Assembly: GCF_964026565.1 (NCBI RefSeq)
Contig: NZ_OZ032162.1
Span: 1,302,001-1,366,000 of the forward strand
From: Rickettsia endosymbiont of Ceutorhynchus obstrictus
GTDB lineage: Bacteria > Pseudomonadota > Alphaproteobacteria > Rickettsiales > Rickettsiaceae
DNA length: 64,000 bases
Direction of reading: 5' to 3'
A program made the translations under genes and the position numbers. Of the stretch, positions 26,375 through 35,378 are shown piece by piece (the first letter of the stretch is position 1; the number at the start of each line of letters is the position of its first letter). The notes beneath the pieces are model-generated. The model did not search any database, was not told where the DNA came from, and saw only the letters and a program-made list of their open reading frames with translations.

Positions 26375-26983
26375 ATGTCAAAACAACTTTATGTAGACCC
26401 TAACCACACAATTACACGAACACCATTGCATTTATATAATTATTGTTTAGATCGGCTAGATAAAGTAGAGAGGGTAAAAGCTGTTCAAGGTATAACAGAA
26501 ATTGTAACAAGAGAATATAAAGGCATAATATCAAATTTAGGTGAAGCTCTAATGTTTGGTGAAGCTGAAGCAGCTGCAGTTTTAGCGTATCTTTATTATC
26601 ATGGTTATGGATATAAGCAAAATATTAATAAAGTAAAATTATATATAGCTATAGGAAATAACCTTGGGAGTGAAGTATGCAATAAATATATGAAAGGGCA
26701 AGATGATGAAACGCTTGACATCGGTGATTTTTTAAAAACTAAACCGGTATACTCAACTGCTCTTTTAAATACGGCAACCAATTATGCTAATGCTTGCAAA
26801 GTCAATGCAAAAAATCACCCTAGTAATGAACTAATCACTTCAGAAATAATAGTGGAAGCTCAAAATATTTTTGAAGCTGCTGATCCCTCACATATTCTTG
26901 ATGATCCTTTAAATATAGAACATTATGGAAAAACTAACTTAGCTGGTGATTCTGCTAAACATCACCATTGCGATATATTATAA
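26375..26983 (+). CDS. Sel1-like repeat protein
   Basis: A 202-residue protein. Residues 55-105 form one clear Sel1-like unit (ALMFGEAEAAAVLAYLYYHGYGYKQNINKVKLYIAIG); the rest is helical and ends in a His/Cys-rich tail (KHHHCDIL). It is encoded 22 bases after the coiled-coil gene and followed by two terminators. Sel1 proteins act as adaptors and many intracellular bacteria secrete them. No secretion signal is seen. Confidence 0.6.
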   Translation: MSKQLYVDPNHTITRTPLHLYNYCLDRLDKVERVKAVQGITEIVTREYKGIISNLGEALMFGEAEAAAVLAYLYYHGYGYKQNINKVKLYIAIGNNLGSEVCNKYMKGQDDETLDIGDFLKTKPVYSTALLNTATNYANACKVNAKNHPSNELITSEIIVEAQNIFEAADPSHILDDPLNIEHYGKTNLAGDSAKHHHCDIL

Positions 26984-27012
26984 TCTTTTTTACCCTGTCA
27001 TTTCCTCAATCC

Positions 27013-27038
27013 AAGGCGTTTTATTAACGCCTTTCTTA
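27013..27038. terminator. Terminator-like hairpin
   Basis: AAGGCGTT (27013-27020), loop TTATT, AACGCCTT (27026-27033), then TTCTT. It lies 30 bases after the Sel1-like gene and can end transcription of the pair. Confidence 0.6.
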
Positions 27039-27061
27039 AAAATTTCAAAAAAACTAAAAAT

Positions 27062-27090
27062 GAAGCGTTTAAGCCACGCTTCATTTTTTT
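27062..27090 (+). terminator. Rho-independent terminator
   Basis: GAAGCGT (27062-27068), loop of seven, ACGCTTC (27076-27082), then A and seven T. It is a strong second terminator that insulates the MFS gene from the upstream operon. Confidence 0.75.
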
Positions 27091-27169
27091 ATCGCAAAAT
27101 GCGAAATTTTTTATTGACTTTCAACGAAAAAAATATAATTTCTTAACATTTAATTAAAATGTTAAGAAA

Positions 27170-28513
27170 ATGTTAGGCTACGAAGAAGAGCAGAGGAGTT
27201 TAACAAAAGAACAAAAGCAGGCTGTTGGTATACTTTCTATAGGTACTTTTCTTGAGTATTTTGATTTATATCTCTATGTCCATATGTCGGTTCTTCTTAA
27301 TGAGCTGTTTTTTCCAGAAGCTGATCCTCATACAGCTAATCTTTATACTGCCGCTGCCTTTTGTTCTACATTTGTTTTTAGACCGATTGGAGCTTTATTA
27401 TTTGGTTGGATTGGCGATAATATAGGTCGTAAATCGACTGTTATAATAACAACAATGCTAATGGCTATATCTTGCTTCCTTATGGCTAACTTAAAAACGT
27501 ACGCAGAATTAGGAGAGCTGGCTACATGGTTAATGATATCTTGCCGTATAGTTCAAGGTATGTCTTCTATGGGAGAAGTAATAGGAGCCGATATTTATTT
27601 AACTGAATCAATCAAGCCTCCCATACAATATCCCGCTGTAGCAACGTTAGATAGTTGTTGTATATTAGGAGGGTTCGGAGCTTTATGTATGGCTTCTCTT
27701 GTTACTTCCTTTGGATTTAGTTGGCGTATAGCATTTTTGATAGGTGCAGGAATTGCATTAGTTGGAGCAGTTGCAAGGACTGCTCTTAGAGAAACTCCAG
27801 AATTTATAGATGCAAAACGCCAATTAGAGACAATTTTAGAACAAGCTAATATAGATGGAAAAGAGATAGAAAGCCTTCCTTTATATAAAGAGAAAACCAA
27901 CAAAAAAACTGTACTAGCTTTTTTTCTATTAGATTGTGCGGGTCCGATAGCCTTTTATGCATCATATATTTATTGCAGCAATATCTTAAAAGATTCTTTT
28001 GGTTACAGCCCAGAACAAATTATTCATCAAAATCTATTTGTTGCTGCAGTAGAGTTATTTGGTGCTTTTGTATTAATATATTTAAGTCGTAAAATATATC
28101 CTTTAAAAATTCTTAAAATAAAATTAGTAATATTTACAGCTTTTATTTTAATATTCCCATATTTACTTTTTAAAGTTAACACACCATTTCAGGTATTTTT
28201 AATTCAAGGATATATTATGTTGTTTGGTTGTTTTATGAGTCCAGCGTTTCCAATTTTTTGCAAGCATTTACCTATTTTTAAACGTTTTACCTATGCTAGT
28301 TTTTCTTTTGCTTTATCACGTGCTATGATGTTTATTATTACCTCTTTTGGAACTATTTACCTAACAAAGTATTTAGGTCATTGGGGGCTATTGGTCATCT
28401 TAATTCCAGTTACTTTAGGTTTTGGGTTTGGAGTATATTATTTTGAAAAATTGGAAAAAGAGGTTGGTAATTATCCAAGAGACTTATTTGAAATTGATCC
28501 TGTAATGGCGTAA
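27170..28513 (+). CDS. MFS transporter, ProP/metabolite:H+ symporter type
   Basis: A 447-residue inner-membrane carrier with 12 membrane helices. The MHS/ProP hallmarks are present: GTFLEYFDLYLYVHMS in helix 1, the loop 2-3 motif GWIGDNIGRKSTVI, and IVQGMSSMGEVIGADIYLTES in helix 4-5. Rickettsia have many such paralogues, likely for osmolyte or metabolite uptake from the host cell; the substrate is unknown. TATAAT at 27134 upstream is a likely -10 box. The last 104 bases overlap the convergent SpoT-like gene. Confidence 0.88.
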   Translation: MLGYEEEQRSLTKEQKQAVGILSIGTFLEYFDLYLYVHMSVLLNELFFPEADPHTANLYTAAAFCSTFVFRPIGALLFGWIGDNIGRKSTVIITTMLMAISCFLMANLKTYAELGELATWLMISCRIVQGMSSMGEVIGADIYLTESIKPPIQYPAVATLDSCCILGGFGALCMASLVTSFGFSWRIAFLIGAGIALVGAVARTALRETPEFIDAKRQLETILEQANIDGKEIESLPLYKEKTNKKTVLAFFLLDCAGPIAFYASYIYCSNILKDSFGYSPEQIIHQNLFVAAVELFGAFVLIYLSRKIYPLKILKIKLVIFTAFILIFPYLLFKVNTPFQVFLIQGYIMLFGCFMSPAFPIFCKHLPIFKRFTYASFSFALSRAMMFIITSFGTIYLTKYLGHWGLLVILIPVTLGFGFGVYYFEKLEKEVGNYPRDLFEIDPVMA

Positions 28514-29141
28514 TAGCTAAACTTTGATAACATAAGTTTGTTAAATATCGTCTTAGTTGTGGAATCTCTAAGTATAAAGTAATTGCGATAAAATTTATTA
28601 AAGTTTCTTCTATAATTTTTTTAGCTTTTTCCGGAGACTTAGCTCCCAAAGTTTGTATATTATGCACTCGATCAAAAAGTTTTATAAGTGCTGTTTCGTG
28701 TCTTTTTTGCTTAATTAATAAATTTAAACTTTCTTCAGCACTGATTTTGCTATAGGGTTTGATACGAGTTAAGCCTTCTACATGGTTTGCTATATTTCTA
28801 TCAAAAATCCTTGTAATATTTTCTTCTGTAAGCGGCGTATCTTCTATCGTGTCGTGTAATAAAGCAGCATTTAACATACTAGGGATGAAAAGTTTAGGTG
28901 CTTCGGTTGCTGTAAACTCAGCTAACAAATAAGCCACTTCTATTGGATGGGAGTAATACGGGTCGCCTGATTGCCGCATTTGTACGCCGTGATATTTCCG
29001 TGCGTAGTAAATACCCTTTTTAACTTCTCTAATATCTATTGGGTGTTTTACTAACTTGTTTAAAGACGTAACCTTATCTAATAGCCTTGCAGCATATCTG
29101 CACATCTCAAACTTTTCTTCCCAGCAATTAATATCTTCCAC
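28410..29141 (-). CDS. SpoT-like (p)ppGpp hydrolase domain protein
   Basis: A 243-residue HD-domain protein of the RelA/SpoT family with only the hydrolase part: YYSHPIEVAYLL, the HD-x-x-E-D box in LLHDTIEDT, and the LFDRVHNIQTL motif. These are the metal and nucleotide-binding residues that hydrolyse ppGpp. The synthetase, TGS and ACT domains are absent, as in the many short SpoT paralogues of Rickettsia. The last 35 residues overlap the end of the MFS gene on the other strand and may be a run-on tail. Confidence 0.85.
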   Translation of the reverse strand: MEDINCWEEKFEMCRYAARLLDKVTSLNKLVKHPIDIREVKKGIYYARKYHGVQMRQSGDPYYSHPIEVAYLLAEFTATEAPKLFIPSMLNAALLHDTIEDTPLTEENITRIFDRNIANHVEGLTRIKPYSKISAEESLNLLIKQKRHETALIKLFDRVHNIQTLGAKSPEKAKKIIEETLINFIAITLYLEIPQLRRYLTNLCYQSLAITPLQDQFQISLLDNYQPLFPIFQNNILQTQNLK

Positions 29142-29316
29142 AAAAATTAACCAAAATTATTAGATTAATTCTTATAGCATTTTCTATTGAAAATTTAAAG
29201 CAAAAAAATTGCAAAAAGATATATTTTTTTAACCTTATAATATATAATGATTCTTAAGTAATTTGAAATAAAGTATTAAATTAATTTAACTTTTTATTGT
29301 ATACCTATTGCTCTTG

Positions 29317-29787
29317 CTATACTTTCCCGCTCAACAAAGATAAATCCACCTCACCTAAAAACACTGCTCGCTCTAGTTGTCGGCGTTTTATTAAGCCTGT
29401 TAATTTTTTGTCCCCTACATAAACCCATTTTAAAAATTCATCGGCTGCAGCGGAATATTGACCTTTATTAAGCTTTCGTCTAAGCGTTGATGCTTTGAAT
29501 GCTCCGGCACCGCAATTAAAAATAAAAGAGATTAAAGCCGCTTGTTGATTAACTGATAAATAAACGTGGCAGTATTTACGCAAAGCTATTTGTACTTGCT
29601 TAACATCTTCGTCAAGTAATCGCTCGGCTTGTTCTTTGGTTATTTCAATGTCTAAATATGGCAATTCATGGGGTTTTATCACATGACCATAGCCGATAGT
29701 TTTAACTCCTGCAGGGCAGTAATAAGAAACAAGCCTTAAGGATTCAAATTGCTTGATTAACTGTTTTGCTAGTTTTTGAGCGGACAT
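29317..29787 (-). CDS. Phage endolysin, GH24 lysozyme (prophage 2)
   Basis: A 156-residue muramidase with the catalytic Glu in QLIKQFESLRL, YCPAG, TIGYGHVI and the C-terminal helical half (FIFNCGAGAFKASTL). It is the last gene of the late operon of the second prophage, 11 bases after the holin. This copy shows the proper C-terminus (DLSLLSGKV). The left end of the prophage lies just beyond, between 29142 and 29320. Confidence 0.88.
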   Translation of the reverse strand: MSAQKLAKQLIKQFESLRLVSYYCPAGVKTIGYGHVIKPHELPYLDIEITKEQAERLLDEDVKQVQIALRKYCHVYLSVNQQAALISFIFNCGAGAFKASTLRRKLNKGQYSAAADEFLKWVYVGDKKLTGLIKRRQLERAVFLGEVDLSLLSGKV

Positions 29788-29798
29788 TTAACGTAACC

Positions 29799-30023
29799 TC
29801 AATTATTTTTGATTGCCTTATTTTTCAATGGCTCTGGCGCTTCTTTTTTGCCGATCGGTGTTTTCGTTATCAGCCTTAAGATAATATTAATAATTGCTAT
29901 AAAAGTTACGCTTATTGCCGTTTTTTGTTCTTCCGGTAATTCAATATTTAAATCAGCAAGCCAAGCTGTTAATAATGCTGTTCCATTAAATATAATTGTT
30001 CTAAATCCTTGTAATGTTTTCAT
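29799..30023 (-). CDS. Holin-like small membrane protein (prophage 2)
   Basis: A 74-residue protein. The start is the ATG at 30023, preceded by AGGAAAATTTT (good ribosome site); the longer frame to 30089 is not needed. Two hydrophobic stretches and the IINIILRLITKTPIGKK segment recall small membrane proteins that precede endolysins in alphaproteobacterial phages. It would form the lysis pore. Confidence 0.65.
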   Translation of the reverse strand: MKTLQGFRTIIFNGTALLTAWLADLNIELPEEQKTAISVTFIAIINIILRLITKTPIGKKEAPEPLKNKAIKNN

Positions 30024-30066
30024 AAAATTTTCCTTTTTGTTAATGTTGATGAGAGATACGAGTATA

Positions 30067-30822
30067 TTATTCCCAGTGCCAAGAGCCATGGGGTTTTAGT
30101 AGTTGGACGGTTATTTTGACTAAACCGCTAATGAAATTGTTATTATCGGCGGTTAGTCTGATCGGCGTATCGTGCCAATAAGTTAATGGATGGTTAGTTA
30201 AGCCGATGTTGGTAGTATCTTTCGTTATGGTTAGTGCATTGCCGTAGCGTTTAGTATCTTCTGCAACACCGACACTAAAAGAGCTACAGCCCTGTATTTC
30301 CTCTAGAACCCTGATATTAACGGCAATGACGTAAGTGTGATGGGGAATTTTTATTGTTGTGTCGGTAAATTCTTCCGATAACTTTACATCTTCCTCCAAA
30401 TGCATAACTTGCAAATACTCGCCGCTATCTTTTTTAATAAGATAATCATTTTGAACTTGCACAGGCATAACGGATAAAGCTGAAACGTCAATTTGCTCCC
30501 AGTTTTTACCGGTGAATCGGTATTTTGTTCCATCTTTATTATGGGTAACTTCTAACCATTTATGAGGAATAACAAACCGCCAGCTATTATCGAGCCTTTG
30601 AGCTATTTTATTGCTTTGGTTTTTAAATTCCCCCGTTGGCTCAAGCCCAACTATATATAACTGCCCCGGTCTTGGGGATTCAGGCGGCGAAGTTATATTA
30701 ACCTCTTGAATTACCGAATTTACTAGTATATCAAGCATATTTAATGCTTCGTTATGGGTAATTTCCTTCTGTGCCTGCCCGTTATGAATAAGCGGCAGTT
30801 TTAACCGATTTGTATATGTCAT
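30067..30822 (-). CDS. DUF2793 tail accessory protein (prophage 2)
   Basis: The full-length 251-residue form of the protein broken at 3143-3818. The DUF2793 N-terminal segment KLPLIHNGQAQKEITHNEALNML and two sheet-rich domains are present, the last ending in GSWHWE. DUF2793 genes lie next to GTA-type tail-tip genes and probably form a fibre or tip cover. It is encoded 9 bases after the tail-tip gene in the late operon. Confidence 0.8.
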   Translation of the reverse strand: MTYTNRLKLPLIHNGQAQKEITHNEALNMLDILVNSVIQEVNITSPPESPRPGQLYIVGLEPTGEFKNQSNKIAQRLDNSWRFVIPHKWLEVTHNKDGTKYRFTGKNWEQIDVSALSVMPVQVQNDYLIKKDSGEYLQVMHLEEDVKLSEEFTDTTIKIPHHTYVIAVNIRVLEEIQGCSSFSVGVAEDTKRYGNALTITKDTTNIGLTNHPLTYWHDTPIRLTADNNNFISGLVKITVQLLKPHGSWHWE

Positions 30823-30831
30823 ATAATTATT

Positions 30832-33800
30832 TTAGTTAAGGATTATAGTAGTGCTGTAGCCTCTACCTACTTGAGAAGAAAGCTGATAAATGGTTGCGGT
30901 TAAGTTATCGGGGATTTCGGTAAAATCGCTTAATATTTGTTCTTTGGTATAAATGATTTTTGAGGTATTGCTTTCTAAAATTCTAACAGTTTTATTTTTC
31001 TTTTTTATATCGATTTCGTACTTTTCAAGATCTTCGCCGATCGGTATATCGACATAATCCCGCCAATTGTTATCGATTCTTGAACGGCGTAGCCAACTGA
31101 TTTTTATATTGCCGTCTGCGTCTTTTTCGGCAGTAGCGTAAATAGGAGCAAGGGGCTTTAAAGCTCTGCCTGTATAGGTAAAAATAACGCTTTCAGTTTC
31201 GGCTAAAGTTTTGCCGATTGTTACCGCTTTGTAATTAATAGGCTTGCCGATTAGATTGTTTGGAATAGGAACGCTAATAATTTCATTATTTAACAGAATA
31301 AACTTATCGCCGATTTTATGGCTATTAGTTGCCCATTCCGTGCCTTGTCGACCGCGGAGTAATTTGGTTAGCTTATATTTCTGATCTTTGATAAGCTCGG
31401 CATTTTGGAACTGGATTAACTCCTCCCCGATAAGTGCCTTATTGGCACCGTTTAATAATGCTAACTCATTGACGCTTTGCAAAGAACCATATAGTAACTG
31501 TACTATTATCTCGCTAGATTCGTCGAATAGTAAACTAGAGGCTGCGGGGATTTTATTTAAGACAAAACCTGTAGTGCTTTGAGTATTTACTGCCGCAATA
31601 GGTTTATAATTTTCCGTTTCATGGCTGTAATATATAATAGCACCCGACCAATTAGTATCGTCGCTATTTACTGCTAGTGTTAAAACTGCTTGATTGGGGT
31701 TGTTATCATTTAGCGGCGGTGCATCTATTACCCATAATATGCTATTTGCTATCGGCTTTGGCAGCTGGTATTTTGTCGGTAAATAATTCGTTTTGCCGCT
31801 AAAGTCATACATCGATATATTAAAACTTACAGCAAGGACTTTCATTTGTCCGGAGCGTTGCATGTCGGTTTTGATAATGCGAAGGCTATGGGTAGCATTT
31901 TGGCAAATAATATTTATGATATCGCTCGGCTCTAGATAAGCATATTTCGGCGGTAATGTTAATTTATAATTGATACGTTCCTGCCAAGCGTTATAAAGCG
32001 TAATATCGGCAATTTGCTTGGCAATGCTATTGTCTAAAACTATCGGCAAAGAAAAATTTATTTGATCACGAGTACTAACTATTTGCCGTTGAGATTCAAC
32101 TGTTAAAGTATCGTAATTTTGTCCTCTATCAATATGACTGACACTAACCTTTTGCGGCAGCTCTAATTCTTGTGCTACAGTAATTTCTAGGGTTTCTTTG
32201 ATATCATTATTATTGCCCGGCACTAATTCGGTTTCAGCAATTTCCGTGGTTAACAAGCTATCAGTGCGATGAATAAATTTTAAAATCCCGTCACTTTCCA
32301 CGCAATCAAAAAAATATGCACTTTGTAGCTGCTCAATTGCTTCCCTAGCCGTTATATGCTGTGATATAATATAACCGCTAACCTCATCAGTTAGCCTTGA
32401 TACGTCATAATCACTGGGCTTTAAACCGACGTTATTTAAGATATCTGCAACGATTGCCGCTAAATTTGAGTTGCCGAGCTTGCCGTTAAGCCAGTGACCG
32501 GTTGCCCATAAATCCCCGTCTTGCCAAATATGCTTTAAATCCGGAAAAAACGGAAAGGGACGAGCATCGTAACACCAAACAAAACGCTTAGCTATTAGCT
32601 CTCTTAAGCCTTCTTGCTCATTCTTATTTTGCCAATAATCAAGCGTGGCATTTAGAGCCTGACGTTGAGCATAAAAGCTAGTTTTCCCGTTTGAGCCTCT
32701 GGGAAAATGCGACTCTACGGAAGCGGGATCATAAAATACGTTAGGTTGATTACTGCAGCAATCGACTGAAGGAAAGCCGAATTCCGTAAACCATACCGGC
32801 TTTAATTTAGGTTGCCAATTTGTTTGAGTTCCATCGGGGTTGTGATGCCTGTTACTCCACCAATGTTCAATATTCTTCCAAGCATATTTAGGATCGTTAA
32901 AATAATGTTTTTGGCTTCTTGTGGGATCCCAGTAATATTCCCAACCTTCGCCGCTTCCCCATCCTTGTTTGATTATTTCTTCGGTAATTTGTTTTTGCGG
33001 TAGATCTCTGGTTAGAGGAAAATAGGCATCAATGCCGATAAAATCAATATTAGGACTTGCCCAAAGCGGATCGAGATTAAACCAGCCATTTTCGGTATGA
33101 TGATATTCCGACCAATCAGCGGCGTAAGTAACTAAGCTATTTGAGCCTAATTTATTTTTAACGAGAGATGCTAAATTAACGAGCTGATCTACAGCAGGAT
33201 ATGAGCCTGCCTTATCTGTAAAACTAGTAAGTCCTATTAATTCCGAGCCAATTATAAACGCATCAATTAAGCCATTTGTTAAATTCGCATAATGCAAAAT
33301 AAAATTATTATAGCCTTGATTTTTATTGAACCATTGTACTATATCATTTGTGTTATTTGCCTTAATACGACCACGCCAAACTTTAGGGTGTGGTTTAATC
33401 TCATCGACAAAAAGCATCGGATAAAGCATTATTTTATAACCACGCTCTTTTAGATGGTTACAAATTTCTAAAATAGTGTGATCGGAAGGAGTGCCGCCGT
33501 AAGTTGGGGTAAATTCATCAAAATATAATACCGTCTCGGCTTTTTCTCTAGTAATTCCCGCAACCTGCCAATCATGCAGCATTACAGCAGTATCTTTATT
33601 ATTAAATTCTATTTTAGGAATTATCCGACAATTACCGGCATTGCTAGACGTCGCAAACCAGCAAACAACAACCGCCACCCACTCTAAATTAGGCAGCGTT
33701 TTAGCCATCTGCTCAATGCTAAGCAGCATATTAGCTTTACCATTATAGTTATGCATATTGAGGTAGTTTTTGCCCCAAAAATCTACAGTCTTCCTGCCAA

Positions 33801-34530
33801 CTTTTTTGCAGTATTGCTTATAATGCACTGTGCTTGAATAAACAAATTCCCCAGCTCCTGGAATTAACACAATTTCCTTAATTTTATTTTCGACACTTGG
33901 CTTAATTAAAGCTTTCTTTTTAACCTCAAAAGTAAAATTAGGGATGTGATTACCAAATTCTGCAAGCGGTAAATCTTCAAATACTACGTAACACAATCCT
34001 CGATAGGCGGGATAAGTATTGGGAGCTTTATGTTTGCCGATAATATCGTCGGGCAACTGTTCTTCCGTCCCTAAATGCACGTTAAATTTGCCGTTGCCAC
34101 TTCTTAGCATTGCTTCAGTTATCAGCGTGCCGTCCGCCCAAATCCTTACTATTTCCTCTACTTCCCCCTCACAGATAGCAATCGCCAGACTTACCGAATA
34201 GCTATAATTAATTACTTTTCTAATTCCTTCCCCGTATTCTTCAAAATCTTTAGTTTCTAACTCCTTAATATCCGTTGCCCAGATGATATTACCGGCTAAC
34301 CTTAATTGTCCGTAGACCTTCGGGATTACCTCGCCGTAACTTGATATTTGGACTCGTAAATCCGAAAGCCTTGATCCTTCTTGCGTCGGTAGATTAACGG
34401 CTTGTTTTTTCTTACCGCCGAATAAATTACCGATAGCATTACCGAGTACTGCACCTTTAATGCCGCCGCCCAAACCTCCAAGCATAAAGCCGCCAACAGC
34501 ACCGAGAACCGGTAATATTGCCCCAAACAT
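30832..34530 (-). CDS. GTA-type tail-tip protein with TIM-barrel domain (megatron)
   Basis: A 1232-residue counterpart of RcGTA gp15. It has a Gly-rich N-terminus (residues 10-35), a small domain with YGEVIPKVYGQLRL, and a GTA_TIM glycosidase-like barrel at about residues 310-690. Acidic residues of the barrel strands are seen in FIIGSELIGLTSF and WFTEFGFPSVD. A phage-tail_3 domain follows at about 740-900, then beta-rich C-terminal domains. The barrel is thought to act on the cell wall or surface sugars during adsorption. The NlpC/P60 peptidase gene that normally lies between hub and gp15 in GTAs is absent. It is intact here and broken in the other copy. Confidence 0.88.
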   Translation of the reverse strand: MFGAILPVLGAVGGFMLGGLGGGIKGAVLGNAIGNLFGGKKKQAVNLPTQEGSRLSDLRVQISSYGEVIPKVYGQLRLAGNIIWATDIKELETKDFEEYGEGIRKVINYSYSVSLAIAICEGEVEEIVRIWADGTLITEAMLRSGNGKFNVHLGTEEQLPDDIIGKHKAPNTYPAYRGLCYVVFEDLPLAEFGNHIPNFTFEVKKKALIKPSVENKIKEIVLIPGAGEFVYSSTVHYKQYCKKVGRKTVDFWGKNYLNMHNYNGKANMLLSIEQMAKTLPNLEWVAVVVCWFATSSNAGNCRIIPKIEFNNKDTAVMLHDWQVAGITREKAETVLYFDEFTPTYGGTPSDHTILEICNHLKERGYKIMLYPMLFVDEIKPHPKVWRGRIKANNTNDIVQWFNKNQGYNNFILHYANLTNGLIDAFIIGSELIGLTSFTDKAGSYPAVDQLVNLASLVKNKLGSNSLVTYAADWSEYHHTENGWFNLDPLWASPNIDFIGIDAYFPLTRDLPQKQITEEIIKQGWGSGEGWEYYWDPTRSQKHYFNDPKYAWKNIEHWWSNRHHNPDGTQTNWQPKLKPVWFTEFGFPSVDCCSNQPNVFYDPASVESHFPRGSNGKTSFYAQRQALNATLDYWQNKNEQEGLRELIAKRFVWCYDARPFPFFPDLKHIWQDGDLWATGHWLNGKLGNSNLAAIVADILNNVGLKPSDYDVSRLTDEVSGYIISQHITAREAIEQLQSAYFFDCVESDGILKFIHRTDSLLTTEIAETELVPGNNNDIKETLEITVAQELELPQKVSVSHIDRGQNYDTLTVESQRQIVSTRDQINFSLPIVLDNSIAKQIADITLYNAWQERINYKLTLPPKYAYLEPSDIINIICQNATHSLRIIKTDMQRSGQMKVLAVSFNISMYDFSGKTNYLPTKYQLPKPIANSILWVIDAPPLNDNNPNQAVLTLAVNSDDTNWSGAIIYYSHETENYKPIAAVNTQSTTGFVLNKIPAASSLLFDESSEIIVQLLYGSLQSVNELALLNGANKALIGEELIQFQNAELIKDQKYKLTKLLRGRQGTEWATNSHKIGDKFILLNNEIISVPIPNNLIGKPINYKAVTIGKTLAETESVIFTYTGRALKPLAPIYATAEKDADGNIKISWLRRSRIDNNWRDYVDIPIGEDLEKYEIDIKKKNKTVRILESNTSKIIYTKEQILSDFTEIPDNLTATIYQLSSQVGRGYSTTIILN

Positions 34531-34541
34531 TTTCGCTTAAA

Positions 34542-35378
34542 TCATCGCTTAGTTAATTGATCCATGCCGGGCAGATCAGGCTCACCGCGGAAGTTGATAA
34601 TATTATTAAATTTCTCGATGCAAGTTTTGCTACTCTTATCGCAGCCGGCGACTATAGTAAACTCATCACCTACATTAATAACAAAAGGCATCGGTAAAAC
34701 TAAAGTGATGCGACTATTAATAAAACTTTTCACTTCCATTTGTAGACCAATATTTTTGCCTGTTTGCCAGCTGATATAGCCATAAGTAAACCAATCGTTT
34801 TGCTGTATTAATTTAGCAGAAGTAAAAGTTTGTCGGTCGATTACTTCGGTAACTGCTGCCTGCACAGTAAAATTTTCCTGATCTAAATTAAACTTACAAC
34901 GCTGATCCCCTAAATTTGTCCGACAATGAGGCAAATAGGTTTCACACATGGTTTGCGATAGAAACTGCGTTAAGCCTCTAACTTCTGCATGAAATAGGTT
35001 TTTATTTAATGTTACTTCGCCTAAAATTCCGCACTTTTGAATTATTTTACCGCTTTCAGGTAGCAGGTAATTTACTAAAAATATTTCCACTTCGGCAAAA
35101 TCATATTTACCGGCTAGCAAATCTATTTCCGTTATTTTATTGTCGTGAAATTGTCCCGCTAAATCGAGATTATCAACCGCCATATTACTATTGCTTTCTA
35201 CATTGGTCGGCGTAAAACCTGCTATTGAGTCGTATTTGATCTCATCAACAAATAAAGCCTGGTCGTGATCGGTAAAAGCAAAAACTTTGTTATCTTTGCG
35301 TGTTAATTTCCAGCAAGTGGCAATAGTAGTTACTTCTGCGCTTAAATGATTCTTAAGCTGCGGGCTTAAATTCCTCAT
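34542..35378 (-). CDS. DUF2163 tail hub protein (prophage 2)
   Basis: A 278-residue baseplate hub like RcGTA gp13, with the four-Cys pattern (LPHC, QRC, AGC, KTC) and the terminal NFRGEPDLPG. It overlaps the distal tail gene by 4 bases and is 11 bases from the tail-tip gene. It is almost the same as 7386-8228, lacking one residue of a double Asn near residue 30. Confidence 0.9.
   Translation of the reverse strand: MRNLSPQLKNHLSAEVTTIATCWKLTRKDNKVFAFTDHDQALFVDEIKYDSIAGFTPTNVESNSNMAVDNLDLAGQFHDNKITEIDLLAGKYDFAEVEIFLVNYLLPESGKIIQKCGILGEVTLNKNLFHAEVRGLTQFLSQTMCETYLPHCRTNLGDQRCKFNLDQENFTVQAAVTEVIDRQTFTSAKLIQQNDWFTYGYISWQTGKNIGLQMEVKSFINSRITLVLPMPFVINVGDEFTIVAGCDKSSKTCIEKFNNIINFRGEPDLPGMDQLTKR

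Noticed and set aside
26946..27146. 66-codon frame after the Sel1-like gene
   Set aside because: It runs through both terminator hairpins and overlaps the previous gene; no family pattern.
29142..29316. Left attachment site of the second prophage as a tRNA-Ser duplicate
   Set aside because: No stretch matching the tRNA 3' end was seen in this AT-rich region.
29799..30089. Long form of the holin with 22 extra residues
   Set aside because: The extra part lies outside the ribosome site at the internal ATG and is absent from the other copy.
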